Source: Paucilactobacillus hokkaidonensis JCM 18461
GTDB lineage: Bacteria; Bacillota; Bacilli; Lactobacillales; Lactobacillaceae
NCBI RefSeq assembly: GCF_000829395.1
Contig: NZ_AP014680.1
Span: 930,001 to 994,000, forward strand
Reading direction: 5' to 3'
Length of the DNA stretch: 64,000 nt
A program made the position numbers and the translations under genes. Under the pieces are notes generated by a model. The model saw only the letters and a program-made list of their open reading frames with translations, had not been told where the DNA came from and searched no databases. Positions 42,505-51,543 of this stretch are shown piece by piece; the stretch's first letter is position 1; each line of letters begins with the position of its first letter.

Positions 42505-42960
42505 ATGGCGATTAAGTTGATTATTCCAGGTGAACCAGTAGCACAAGGCAGGCCTAGGTTTGTATCACGTGGCAAGTTTGTAACTACGTATGATCCACCA
42601 AAGTCTAAACTATATAAAAAACATATTGTCGAGGTTGTCACACAAACATGGTCGAACGAAATCCTAGATAAACCATTGTCAGTGATGATTAAAGTATACC
42701 GATCAATTCAAAAATCAACGTCCAAAAAGCAATATAGTTTAAAAGCCACAGGAGCCGTTTTACCGATAAAAAAGCCTGATGTGGATAATTACACTAAAGG
42801 TATCTTAGACGGTCTCTCACAAGCAGATATTTGGACTGATGATAATTTAGTGTGTGAGGTTATTACGCAGAAGCAATATAGTGATAATCCACGAGTTGAA
42901 ATTGTAATTAAAGAGATCAATTCAATTAATGAATTTGAATATCAAATGGAGGAACCATAA
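42505..42960 (+). CDS. rusA: RusA-type Holliday junction resolvase
   Basis: 151 residues. Begins IKLIIPGEPVAQGRPRF and has the catalytic aspartates in KKPDVDNYTKGILDGL and DIWTDDNLV. Resolves branched DNA before packaging. ATG 42505 follows GAGGTGA. Confidence 0.93.
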   Translation: MAIKLIIPGEPVAQGRPRFVSRGKFVTTYDPPKSKLYKKHIVEVVTQTWSNEILDKPLSVMIKVYRSIQKSTSKKQYSLKATGAVLPIKKPDVDNYTKGILDGLSQADIWTDDNLVCEVITQKQYSDNPRVEIVIKEINSINEFEYQMEEP

Positions 42961-43205
42961 TGAATGAAATTAAAGACAACACTATTGATGTAGAAGCAGT
43001 ATTAGCAGATGTTCACCCAACGAATAAAGGAGTTACTAAGATAACTCTTGAAGTTGATACAGCAATGTTAGATGGGCATATTGGTGAGTTAGCCAATTTA
43101 ATTAATTCAAAGGTTACTCTAGCAATTACTCCAAACCAAACAGAGCTAGATACTGATGAGCGACGTGAAGCGGACGGACAAACTGAAATGGAATTGGATA
43201 AATAA
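42960..43205 (+). CDS. Small phage protein
   Basis: 81 residues, acidic. Overlaps rusA by 1 nt with GGAGG upstream. Unknown. A hairpin with A-rich 5' side follows (43210-43236). Confidence 0.6.
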   Translation: MNEIKDNTIDVEAVLADVHPTNKGVTKITLEVDTAMLDGHIGELANLINSKVTLAITPNQTELDTDERREADGQTEMELDK

Positions 43206-43294
43206 TTGCATAAAAAAAGACGCTCCCAATTAAGGAAACGTCACCACTCAAAATTAACTTACAAATTTAATTATAACACAAGGGGTGGCGTAGA

Positions 43295-43741
43295 TTGGGA
43301 AGTCGTAACAGTTTCCAGTGGTTGAAGACGTATTTGGATAACGAGGAAGAGATAGCCAATATTGAGCTGAACTTGAGACGAACCGAAATCGAGCTATCCA
43401 GATATACAGACGGAGACCTAAGGAATATTAAGTTAAGCAAGAAGTCGAATGCTTCACAGTTAGAAGAGATTATTTGTGAACATAAGAAGTTGCTTGAACA
43501 GGATTACCAAATTAGAAATGAAGTCATGGCATTGCTTGATAGATTCAGTGGGATTGAGAATACAATCTTGAAAGAGAAGTATATCAATGGCAAGACACTG
43601 ATGGATATTGCAGACATGGACGACATTGGATATTCATACCAGACTATCAAGCGAATCCATGCAGAATTGAAGCGCAGGTTAGTATGGCTTGATATGTGGG
43701 ATATCCATGAAGCGAACGATGATCAAATTAAATTGTTCTAG
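43295..43741 (+). CDS. ArpU-like late transcriptional regulator
   Basis: 148 residues. Helical, with a sigma-like C-terminal HTH (ILKEKYINGKTLMDIADMDDIGYSYQTIKRIHAELKRRL). ArpU-type proteins end the early region of many Gram-positive phages and switch on late genes. TTG 43295 follows AGGGGTGG. Confidence 0.82.
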   Translation: MGSRNSFQWLKTYLDNEEEIANIELNLRRTEIELSRYTDGDLRNIKLSKKSNASQLEEIICEHKKLLEQDYQIRNEVMALLDRFSGIENTILKEKYINGKTLMDIADMDDIGYSYQTIKRIHAELKRRLVWLDMWDIHEANDDQIKLF

Positions 43742-43903
43742 GTATCATTAAAGTAGCACCCTTATTGATGCCGACATCTTGCTTTACATGGTTTATATTA
43801 ATAGCATGCAAGTTTGATTGAGAGCGACAAAGTATTATCAAAACTAATTGAGCGCTGCTCAAATCAAACAAAGCAAATTCAAATATTGCAATTTACATCA
43901 ACG

Positions 43904-43936
43904 ACCACATCGGGTTCGATTCCTGATGTGGTTTTT
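43904..43936 (+). terminator. Early-region terminator with T-loop-like hairpin
   Basis: CCACATCGGG (43905-43914) pairs with CCTGATGTGG over ten bp; the loop TTCGATT mimics a tRNA T loop; five Ts follow. It separates early genes from the packaging module. Confidence 0.75.
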
Positions 43937-44003
43937 ATATTGTATATAGCAATTAAACTAATTGCATATAACAATATTTAGATACGATAGGAGTAATCAT
44001 ACA

Positions 44004-44354
44004 TTGCATATCAAGACTGACACACATGCACACAGAGCAGAGTTCTATAACTCTGTTGAATGGCGAGGCATGCATGACTATGTATTACACCGTGATAACT
44101 ATGAGTGTCAGTGGTGTAAGGAACAAGGGCGTGTGACTAGGCTAGGTGATGTAGACAGACATGGTAGACCAATCGTATTAGAAGTAGATCATATCAAGGA
44201 GCTAGAGCATTACCCAGATTTAGCAATGGATCCTGATAACCTACGTACATTATGTAAGGACTGCCATAACAAGCGACATCATCGAATGAACTACTCAACA
44301 CATCAGCATATTAACAAGCCAAACAAATGGAAGAGCGATGAACGTTGGGACTAA
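44004..44354 (+). CDS. HNH endonuclease
   Basis: 116 residues. Zinc cysteine pairs (CQWCKEQG; LCKDCHNKRHH) frame the HNH core VLEVDHIKELEHYPDLAMDPDNLRTL. HNH proteins adjacent to terminase genes take part in DNA cleavage at packaging in cos phages. TTG 44004 has TAGGAGT upstream. Confidence 0.92.
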   Translation: MHIKTDTHAHRAEFYNSVEWRGMHDYVLHRDNYECQWCKEQGRVTRLGDVDRHGRPIVLEVDHIKELEHYPDLAMDPDNLRTLCKDCHNKRHHRMNYSTHQHINKPNKWKSDERWD

Positions 44355-44365
44355 GGAGGCACAAG

Positions 44366-44545
44366 GTGTCAGAGATACTTATCTATGTAGTAATGAAGCG
44401 AGCACATGGTGGAATCATCAACACAGCTAAAGCATTTGATTCAATGCACACAGCACGCAGCTATGCTCGTCAGCTTAATATGAGCCAAACAGATGAGTCA
44501 GAGTATTATGTCGAAAAATGTTTTCTCAGAAAAAATAAAAAATAA
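44366..44545 (+). CDS. Small phage protein
   Basis: 59 residues, MSEILIYVVMKRAHGGIINT.... GTG 44366 follows AAGGAGG. Lies between HNH and terS. Unknown. Confidence 0.6.
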   Translation: MSEILIYVVMKRAHGGIINTAKAFDSMHTARSYARQLNMSQTDESEYYVEKCFLRKNKK

Positions 44546-44663
44546 TTTTTGAGATACCCCCCGGGTCAAAAAGTTTGAATGAAAATTTAAAATGGGAACC
44601 GGTGGGTAGGACTCGACTCCACAAGAAAACATTAAAAAAATCTACACGAGGGGGTGGGTGTAA
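44546..44663. other. Candidate cos region upstream of terS
   Basis: A gene-free 118 bp with GC-rich islands in AT-rich DNA: ACCCCCCGGGTC, GGGAACCGGTGGG and GAGGGGGTGGGTG. HNH plus terminase context and position are those of cos sites. The cut position cannot be read by eye. Confidence 0.3.
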
Positions 44664-44984
44664 TTGACGTTATCAAATGTTGAAAAGTATTTTCGCGAAA
44701 AAAGTGATCCTGAGAATTACATTTTGCAAGAAAAAATATCTAGATATTTAAACTTGAGAAAGATTTATAACAAACTAGATAACACTATAAAAGCTGATGG
44801 TGTAGTAATCGTTGTAGAGAACGGCTCGCAAAAATATGTAAAACTTAATCCTGCAATTGCAGAAAAGCAAAAGCTAAACGTCCAACTGTTGGATTTAGAA
44901 CGAACAATTTATTCATCTATTAATATAGTATCAAAATCACATCCTAAATCGCCCCCTAACGAAAGCAAAGGTGGTCTAGTATGA
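44664..44984 (+). CDS. terS: Terminase small subunit, P27-like
   Basis: 106 residues, helical, charged, ending in a Pro/Ser/Lys tail. Position directly before terL (4-nt overlap) and size support the call; similarity to P27-type small terminases is moderate. It should bind the packaging site. TTG start with GGGGGTGGG site. Confidence 0.83.
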   Translation: MTLSNVEKYFREKSDPENYILQEKISRYLNLRKIYNKLDNTIKADGVVIVVENGSQKYVKLNPAIAEKQKLNVQLLDLERTIYSSINIVSKSHPKSPPNESKGGLV

Positions 44985-46663
44985 TTCATCAGAAATACGT
45001 AGATGAGTACATACAGGCTTATAATAGTGGGCAAATTAAGCTTAACAAAGAGCGTATCATGTTGATTGAATATTTACAGAAATATGTGCTCTCAAATGAT
45101 CAACTTTATTTCGATGAAGAGAAAATTAATGATTGCGTTGCTTTTACCGAAAAGTGGTTTTTCCCAACAGTTTTGTTTCAGAGATTCTTATTTGCATTTG
45201 TGTTTTTGTATGATACAAGAACTGATGATGTTTATTACGATGAACATTTTTGGGTGCTGGGTCGTGGCGCAGGTAAGAACGGTTCGATTAGTGCATTGAG
45301 TGCATTCTTTATCAGTCCGCTTAATAATGTACCTGGTTACAACGGTTCAATTGTCGCTAACTCAGAAGAGCAAGCCAAAACTTCAATTACTGAAATTTAT
45401 AACACAGTACAAGGCAGTGAGACGCTTAGTGATATGTTTAGGGCTAACAAGTCTGCTATCGAGGTTCCTGACACTAGTTCTGTTGTCACTTATCAAACAT
45501 CTAACGGCAAAACGAAAGATGGACTGCGTGATGGGTTTGATGTGTTTGATGAAATCCATATGTATGCTGACGATTCAGGTGTGCAGGTTTATGAGTCTGG
45601 ATTAGGTAAGGTGCCAGAGTCGAGGCAATTCGAAGTTGGCTCTGACGGCTATGTACGTGATGGCTATCTGGATAAGAAAAAAGACATTGCATTGCAAGTT
45701 ATGCAAGGAGAATTACCACCAGACACAATGTTTCCGTTTTGGTGCAGACTTGATGATGAAAGTGAAGTTGACAATGTTGATATGTGGGAAAAAGCCAATC
45801 CAATGTTGTCTAAGCCATTAACATCTTATGGCAAAACTTTGTTTAGAAAAATCAAAAAACAATATGTAAAAATGCAGTCTGAACCAAGTATGCGCGAAGA
45901 ATTTTTAACTAAGCGGATGGATTTGCCACTTAAAGACCCTGAGAAATCCGTTGCACCATATGATCAAGTTAAGGCTACCAACCAAATAATTCCATATGAC
46001 AAATTAATAGGCCATGAAGCTATAGGATCTGTTGACTTTGCTAGTATACGGGATTTTACAGCCAATGGTTTAACTGTCAAGTTGGATGGAAAACAATATT
46101 ATTTAGGCCACCAATTTGCGCGTAAAGGTTTTGTAGATCGTTATTATGGTTATTCAACTAACCCGGCTGACCGCCCTAAAAACGTCCCTCCAATCGGAAA
46201 GTGGGAACAACAGGGACTAATTACTATCTTGGATGAATCAACAATCGATCCACAAAAAGTTGTCGATTGGTTTGTTGAGCAACGTGAAAAATACTTAATT
46301 AAAAAGGTAGTACTAGATAACTTCCGGGCAGATTTGCTACGGAAGTTTTTTGAAGATGCAGGTTTCGAAGTTGTTGTAATTAGAAATCCTACCGCTATTG
46401 ACGGACTGCTTGCTCCAAGAATTGAAAACGGATTTGCCAGTGGGCTATATGTTTGGGGCGATGATCCATTACTACGATGGAACACTCAAAACGTACTAGT
46501 AACTATTGATTCACGAGGTAATAAGAAGTATGGCAAAAAAGAAGAAATCAGGCGAAAAACTGATGGCTTCAAAGCGTTTGAATACGGACAGTATCTAGTT
46601 GATGAGTTGCCAGACTGGGATATTGGTGCAGAACTAGATATGATTTCTGATATTGATTTTTAA
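44981..46663 (+). CDS. terL: Terminase large subunit
   Basis: 560 residues. ATPase half with Walker A-like GRGAGKNGS (about 93) and Walker B DVFDEIHMY (about 186); nuclease half with SVDFASIRDF (about 350), VVLDNFRADL and a final acidic region. It powers DNA packaging and cuts concatemers. AAAGGTGG upstream. Confidence 0.95.
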   Translation: MIHQKYVDEYIQAYNSGQIKLNKERIMLIEYLQKYVLSNDQLYFDEEKINDCVAFTEKWFFPTVLFQRFLFAFVFLYDTRTDDVYYDEHFWVLGRGAGKNGSISALSAFFISPLNNVPGYNGSIVANSEEQAKTSITEIYNTVQGSETLSDMFRANKSAIEVPDTSSVVTYQTSNGKTKDGLRDGFDVFDEIHMYADDSGVQVYESGLGKVPESRQFEVGSDGYVRDGYLDKKKDIALQVMQGELPPDTMFPFWCRLDDESEVDNVDMWEKANPMLSKPLTSYGKTLFRKIKKQYVKMQSEPSMREEFLTKRMDLPLKDPEKSVAPYDQVKATNQIIPYDKLIGHEAIGSVDFASIRDFTANGLTVKLDGKQYYLGHQFARKGFVDRYYGYSTNPADRPKNVPPIGKWEQQGLITILDESTIDPQKVVDWFVEQREKYLIKKVVLDNFRADLLRKFFEDAGFEVVVIRNPTAIDGLLAPRIENGFASGLYVWGDDPLLRWNTQNVLVTIDSRGNKKYGKKEEIRRKTDGFKAFEYGQYLVDELPDWDIGAELDMISDIDF

Positions 46664-46681
46664 TTGAAAGAAGGTGAGTTA

Positions 46682-47830
46682 ATGGCAATATTTGAGAACT
46701 TCATGGAGTTATTTCAAAAGCGGCAAGATGCTAGTTATATGTTTGATGTTGATTATTTAGATGATGTTGGCGACAAGATATATGCCAAAAGAATGGCTGT
46801 TGATAAAGTTATCAACTTTATTGCAAGAGCTGTTAGCACAACTGAATTTAAGTTTTACAACGGCACCAATGATTTAAAATCTCCATGGGATTATAAACTC
46901 AATGTGAGACCTAACACTGATTTATCCGCGGCTAATTTTTGGCAAGAAGTTGTTTACAAATTGATTAAGGATAACGAAGTGTTAGTCATCAAGAATGATA
47001 CTGACGATTTACTGATTGCTGATAGTTTTGTTAGACACGAGTCTGCTAATTTTCCTGATATCTTCGATGGAGTAACAGTTAAAACTTACCAATTTAAACG
47101 TTCGTTCAACATGGATGAAGTTTGGTATATGACTTATAACAATGAAAATTTAGAACGATATGTTAGTGGCCTTTGGGGTGATTATGGACGCTTACTTGGT
47201 CGATTAATTGAAATTAATCTTAGAAATAATCAGATACGAGGAACCGTTAAAGCCAACATTGCTCAGGGAACACAAGAACAGAAACAAGCATTACTACAGA
47301 AATATGTTGATAAGATATTTAGTTCGTTTAAAAAGAATAGCGTTGCAATTGTGCCAGTTACTGATGGCTTTGAGTATAACGAAGTATCTGGTACCGCAGG
47401 CGAGAAGAACCAGTCAGTTGATGAGATTAGTAAGTTGCTGGCTGGTTTTACTGACGAAGTAGCAAATATTTTGGGCGTACCGCCTGCACTAGTTCATGGG
47501 CAGAATGCTGAGGTTGATCAAAACAGTAAGTCGTTTATTCAGTATTGTTTGAAACCATTACTGAATAAGATAGATGATGAACTGAATGCAAAGCTGTTTA
47601 CACAAGTTGAATATGAGTCTGGTAAACATGTTGAAACGGTAGGACTTGATCGGCCTAGTATGTTTGACGTTGCTGAACCAATTGACAAGCTAATAAGTGC
47701 AGGTGTGGCTAATCCTAATGTTATTTTGCACGAATTAGGATTGCCCAAACGTCCTAATGGTGATGAGTATGTGATCACCAAGAACTATACGACACAATCG
47801 AAAGGTGGTGATTTAGATGACAACAATTAA
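46682..47830 (+). CDS. Portal protein, HK97 family
   Basis: 382 residues. Typical portal motifs: KVINFIARAVSTTEFKFY, NTDLSAANFWQEVVYKLI, and VPPALVHGQNAEVDQNSKSF. It forms the dodecameric ring for DNA passage. ATG 46682 with AAGGTGAG. It overlaps the protease gene by 14 nt. Confidence 0.93.
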   Translation: MAIFENFMELFQKRQDASYMFDVDYLDDVGDKIYAKRMAVDKVINFIARAVSTTEFKFYNGTNDLKSPWDYKLNVRPNTDLSAANFWQEVVYKLIKDNEVLVIKNDTDDLLIADSFVRHESANFPDIFDGVTVKTYQFKRSFNMDEVWYMTYNNENLERYVSGLWGDYGRLLGRLIEINLRNNQIRGTVKANIAQGTQEQKQALLQKYVDKIFSSFKKNSVAIVPVTDGFEYNEVSGTAGEKNQSVDEISKLLAGFTDEVANILGVPPALVHGQNAEVDQNSKSFIQYCLKPLLNKIDDELNAKLFTQVEYESGKHVETVGLDRPSMFDVAEPIDKLISAGVANPNVILHELGLPKRPNGDEYVITKNYTTQSKGGDLDDNN

Positions 47831-48584
47831 TGTTAAAGGCCCAATCGTAGCTGATGGTGACAAGTGGTTTTATGATTACTTCAAAATGCCTGCAACTGCT
47901 CCTAGCGATATCAATGATGTTTTACCAGATGATGGATCAGACGTAAATGTAGTGATTAATTCTGGCGGTGGAATGATTGATTCTGGTAGCGAGATTTATA
48001 CTGCATTGAAGAACTACAAGGGTACGGTTAATGTGCAAATTGTAGGCATGGCTGCTTCTGCTGCGTCAGTAATTGCTATGGCAGGTGATCACATTGCTAT
48101 GAGCCCAACAGCTCAAATGATGATCCACAACGTGCAATCGGATTTGTATGGAGATTCAAACGATCACGCCAAACAAGCCAATATTTTAAAAACATTCAAC
48201 AAAAGCATTTCGGCTCCATATGTTGCAAAAACTGGTATGTCTCAAGATGATGTCTTGAACATGATGAACGAAACCACCTGGTTGAACGCAGATGACGCTA
48301 AGGCTAAAGGCTTAATTGATGAAGTTATGTTTGACAAAGCAGAGCCAGAACTACAACTAACAGCTTCATATAACGCTGGTTTAGTTGCTCCAGATGTAAT
48401 TAATAAGGCACGTGAAGCATTACTTGAGAAAGATTCTTCGAACGCGAATAAAAATTTGGGAGAAGAAACCGTAACAATTTCGCTTGATAGTAAAGAATTT
48501 ATGGATGAGTTAGACAACAGAATTAGTAGAATTAAAAATATGGAAAACGAACAGTCTGATACATTTCAGCCGTTCGTTTTTTAG
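47817..48584 (+). CDS. ClpP-like prohead maturation protease
   Basis: 255 residues. S14/ClpP fold with nucleophile S81 (GMAASAAS) and H104 (MMIHNVQSD), plus the substrate groove INSGGGMIDSG. It processes the capsid protein and scaffold during head assembly. The coding end overlaps a terminator-like hairpin. Confidence 0.93.
   Translation: MTTINVKGPIVADGDKWFYDYFKMPATAPSDINDVLPDDGSDVNVVINSGGGMIDSGSEIYTALKNYKGTVNVQIVGMAASAASVIAMAGDHIAMSPTAQMMIHNVQSDLYGDSNDHAKQANILKTFNKSISAPYVAKTGMSQDDVLNMMNETTWLNADDAKAKGLIDEVMFDKAEPELQLTASYNAGLVAPDVINKAREALLEKDSSNANKNLGEETVTISLDSKEFMDELDNRISRIKNMENEQSDTFQPFVF
48544..48582 (+). terminator. Attenuator-like hairpin before the capsid gene
   Basis: AAAACGAAC pairs with GTTCGTTTT, with an inner CTGA/TCAG stem and a following T run; it overlaps the last codons and stop of the protease gene. 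Confidence 0.6.
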
Positions 48585-48609
48585 TTCAAATAAAAAGGAG
48601 AGAAACACA

Positions 48610-49800
48610 ATGACAATGAAATTAAATACTAAGGAATTTTCAAACTTTGCTGAAAAGCGAAGTGCATATGCAGATGCTGTTAAAAATAGTGCAGACGTGG
48701 AAACACAACAAACTGCTTTCTCAGCAATGATGGACGCTTTGAGTGAAGACTCAGTGAGTGAAATTACAAAACAAGTTAATTCCAAGGCTGCTGAAATGTT
48801 TTCAGCACGTCAAAACGATAGCAAAATCACGAACGAAGAAGTTGAATTCTTCAATGCAATCACTACTGATGTAGGCACTAAGGAACCCAAATTATTACCA
48901 CAAACAGTTATCACAGAAGTATTTGATGATATGGTTCAAGAACATCCAGTATTAGGATTGATTGGACTACAAAATCAAGGTATTAGTTTGAAAGTTATTC
49001 AATCTGATGCCAAGGGTGCAATTGTTTGGGGTAAGATTTTCGGTGATATTCAGGGACAGCTTGACGCAACATTCAACATTACCGAAGCAGACCAAAGTAA
49101 GGCCACTGCATTTGTTGCATTACCTAAAGATATTGAAGATTTCGGGCCTGCATGGATTAAACAATATGTAGTTACGCAAATTACGGAAGCTTTTGCAGCT
49201 GGTGCTGAATCGGCATTCATCGTTGGTGATGGTAACAACAAGCCAATCGGTTTAAATCGTCAAGTTCAGAAAGACGTAACAGTAACAGGTGGTGTATATC
49301 CAGAAAAGACATCAGCGGGGACACTGACTTTTGCTAACACCAAGACCGCTGCTAAAGAACTGGCCGGACTAATCAAACAGTTATCAACTAAGGAAGATGG
49401 ACATCCGGTTGTTGCTAAAGGCAAGACCGTATTGTTGATGGCTCCGGGTGATTCTTTAGACGTAGAAGCACAGTTTATGGTGCAAAACTTGGCAGGCCAA
49501 TTTGTGACAGCAATGCCGTTTGGACTTACAACTGCTGAATCTGAATTTGTTCCTGAAGGCAAGGTTATCGCATTCGTTCAAGGGCGTTACAATGCTTATC
49601 AAGCTGGATCATTGAGCATTCAATCGTTTGACCAGACTTTGGCAATGGAAGATATGGATTTATACGTTGCTAAACAGTTCTTCTTTGGTAAAGCTAAAGA
49701 TAATAATGCTGCTGTAGTTTATGATTTGGCACTTGCAACTCCCGGAACAACCACTAATGAACCAACAACCGGTGGCGAAGAAGGAACTGCAAAAGCCTAG
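48610..49800 (+). CDS. Major capsid protein, HK97 fold
   Basis: 396 residues. N-terminal helical delta/scaffold region (about 1-100), then the HK97 fold (LLPQTVITEVFDDMVQEHPVLGLIGLQNQG; GKTVLLMAPGDS). The C-terminal ATPGTTTNEPTTGGEEGTAKA is a low-complexity tail. AAAAGGAG site. The most expressed late product, together with the major tail protein. Confidence 0.95.
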   Translation: MTMKLNTKEFSNFAEKRSAYADAVKNSADVETQQTAFSAMMDALSEDSVSEITKQVNSKAAEMFSARQNDSKITNEEVEFFNAITTDVGTKEPKLLPQTVITEVFDDMVQEHPVLGLIGLQNQGISLKVIQSDAKGAIVWGKIFGDIQGQLDATFNITEADQSKATAFVALPKDIEDFGPAWIKQYVVTQITEAFAAGAESAFIVGDGNNKPIGLNRQVQKDVTVTGGVYPEKTSAGTLTFANTKTAAKELAGLIKQLSTKEDGHPVVAKGKTVLLMAPGDSLDVEAQFMVQNLAGQFVTAMPFGLTTAESEFVPEGKVIAFVQGRYNAYQAGSLSIQSFDQTLAMEDMDLYVAKQFFFGKAKDNNAAVVYDLALATPGTTTNEPTTGGEEGTAKA

Positions 49801-49827
49801 TAATTAAAATTTGGAGGTAATTGATTT

Positions 49828-50034
49828 ATGTATACAGTGATTCGTAAGTTTAAAGATGGCAACCCTAAGGCAGAAGGACATATCTATGAAGTTGGGGATG
49901 AATACCCATTTCAAAAATATGCTGGAGCAACTACCAAGGCACGTATTGCTGAACTAACAAAAGAAGAAGGGCCTAATGATAGTTTTGATGGGCCTGTTAT
50001 TTTGGAAGTGGATTTAGACGAAAAAGAAAAGTAG
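49828..50034 (+). CDS. Small head-region protein
   Basis: 68 residues, MYTVIRKFKDGNPKAEGHIY.... TTGGAGGT upstream. Conserved in this slot in related phages; exact role unknown. Confidence 0.7.
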   Translation: MYTVIRKFKDGNPKAEGHIYEVGDEYPFQKYAGATTKARIAELTKEEGPNDSFDGPVILEVDLDEKEK

Positions 50035-50045
50035 TAGGTGATTAA

Positions 50046-50351
50046 ATGGCTGATCAAGCACTCAAAAATGCTGATCTTGTTCAGCAATTAAAAACGAAGT
50101 TACGTATTTTTCATAATGTCGATGATCAACGATTGGACAGGATGATTGAAGTTTCTAAGCAAGTAATTGCGCGTGATACAGGGTATGAAGAAATAGACGA
50201 CCCTAAATTCATTGAGTTAGTTTTAGAACGATGTCGCTATGACTACAACGACTCGTTAGAATTCTTCAATGCTAATTTTCAATCAAATTTGTTGAGCCTT
50301 TCATTAGATGGTTATGTTCCTAGTGAGGAAGGTGAGACTGATGGCGATTAG
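50046..50351 (+). CDS. Head-tail connector, gp6-like
   Basis: 101 residues, all-helical with the gp6-like/YqbG pattern (LVQQLKTKLRIFHNVDDQRLDRMIEVSKQVI; RCRYDYND). Forms the adaptor ring below the portal. Overlaps the next gene by 11 nt. Confidence 0.85.
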   Translation: MADQALKNADLVQQLKTKLRIFHNVDDQRLDRMIEVSKQVIARDTGYEEIDDPKFIELVLERCRYDYNDSLEFFNANFQSNLLSLSLDGYVPSEEGETDGD

Positions 50352-50733
50352 ACCACAATTTGAATATGAGCCACCAAAGATTAAGACCAGGGATATTAAT
50401 ACTCCGGTCTATTTTTATACTCAAAATTCAACGGGACCAGAGCCGGGTACTGATAAGGGTGATCAACTCTTTTGGTGCTTAGCCGAAGTTTACGATCCGA
50501 GTTCTAAGGATTTAGCCATCCTAGATTCTCACAGTGTTAATGAGGGTGTCACAATTAACATTCCTGATCCACTAGGTGAGTACTTACCATCTACGAACCA
50601 CTTGGTTGAAATTGATGATTACCGATATCAAGGACAAGATGGTAAGTCAAAAACTTGGAACATTGTTGAGGTTAGCCATGACTTTCACGATAGTCGGTTC
50701 ATCAAGATCATATTGGGGCGTGATGGCTCATGA
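50341..50733 (+). CDS. Head closure protein
   Basis: 130 residues, beta-rich, in the slot of the stopper/head-closure (SPP1 gp16-like) protein. ATG 50341 follows AAGGTGAG. Call by position and fold impression. Confidence 0.75.
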   Translation: MAIRPQFEYEPPKIKTRDINTPVYFYTQNSTGPEPGTDKGDQLFWCLAEVYDPSSKDLAILDSHSVNEGVTINIPDPLGEYLPSTNHLVEIDDYRYQGQDGKSKTWNIVEVSHDFHDSRFIKIILGRDGS

Positions 50734-51137
50734 GTGTAAATATTCGCGGTATGGACGAAGTCTTGGCGAAGATGGAAAGTAAACTAGGTTCTAGAGCTGT
50801 CGCTAAATACAGTAACGAAGCATTAAACATTGCAGGTAGATATATGGCTGCTAATTTAAAGTCAGCAGTCGGATCATATCGTGACACTGGAGCAACTGTT
50901 AATGAAGTTACTGTCGGTAAGGCTCGTTTGAAAGGTGGAGTTCGTACAATTAAAGTCGGTTGGGACGGCGGTGGATCCAAACAGCGTTATAGGTTAGTAC
51001 ATCTTAACGAGTTTGGATACACACGCTTTGGAAGAACTTACGGTCCACGAGGTATGGGTAAAGTTCAAAATGCTTACGATAGCTCCAGAGAGCCAATGAA
51101 AGCATTAGAAAAACACGAATTGGAGAAACTATTATGA
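50730..51137 (+). CDS. HK97 gp10-like tail-component protein
   Basis: 135 residues: MSVNIRGMDEVLAKMESKLG, RYMAANLKSAVGSYRDTGATVNEV, and a C-terminal lysine-rich helix. Matches the HK97-gp10 family, part of the tail terminator complex. 4-nt overlaps on both sides. Confidence 0.88.
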   Translation: MSVNIRGMDEVLAKMESKLGSRAVAKYSNEALNIAGRYMAANLKSAVGSYRDTGATVNEVTVGKARLKGGVRTIKVGWDGGGSKQRYRLVHLNEFGYTRFGRTYGPRGMGKVQNAYDSSREPMKALEKHELEKLL

Positions 51138-51525
51138 TTCAAGACATGTTAACTAGCATCTATACCGAACTAACTAGTGATTCTGTTATCCGTAAATATG
51201 TGGGTGATCGAATTCGTTACTATGACTACCCTGAAAACGAGGACACTAATCAAACTAAGATGATCATCAATCCGTTGCGACCACCACAAGATCAAATCGG
51301 TGGTAGTGACAGGGATTAACAACCAATTTCATCTTCCAAATCGATGTGCAATCAACAGACAGAAAAATATGCAAACAAGTTCAGGCAGCCGTCAAACAAC
51401 AGATGGCTGCCTTACGTTTTGCTCAATTAACAGATGGATTAGATGAATATTTTCCAGATACCAAGTTATTTGTTGACGCCAGACGTTATGAAGGCAATAC
51501 AAATTTATACGACACTAATTATTAA
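51134..51525 (+). pseudogene. Tail-completion (gp11-like) gene interrupted by a frameshift
   Basis: The first frame (51134-51319) gives MIQDMLTSIY...QIGGSDRD and stops. The -1 frame from 51313 continues GLTTNFIFQIDVQSTDRKICKQVQ... and ends at 51525 with ...RRYEGNTNLYDTNY, as the C-terminal half of this family should. Restoring one G to the GGG at 51312-51314 joins both into one ~130-residue protein. There is no slippery heptamer, so mutation or a sequencing error is more likely than programmed shifting. Confidence 0.8.
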
Positions 51526-51543
51526 TAGAAAAGAGGAGCTCAT

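Noticed and set aside
43962-44003. Longer HNH start at TTG 43962
   Set aside because: No ribosome site there, while TTG 44004 has TAGGAGT upstream and gives the usual family N-terminus.
51311-51317. Programmed frameshift in the tail-completion gene
   Set aside because: ACAGGGA has no X XXY YYZ pattern and the family is normally one frame, so a one-base lesion is the simpler reading.
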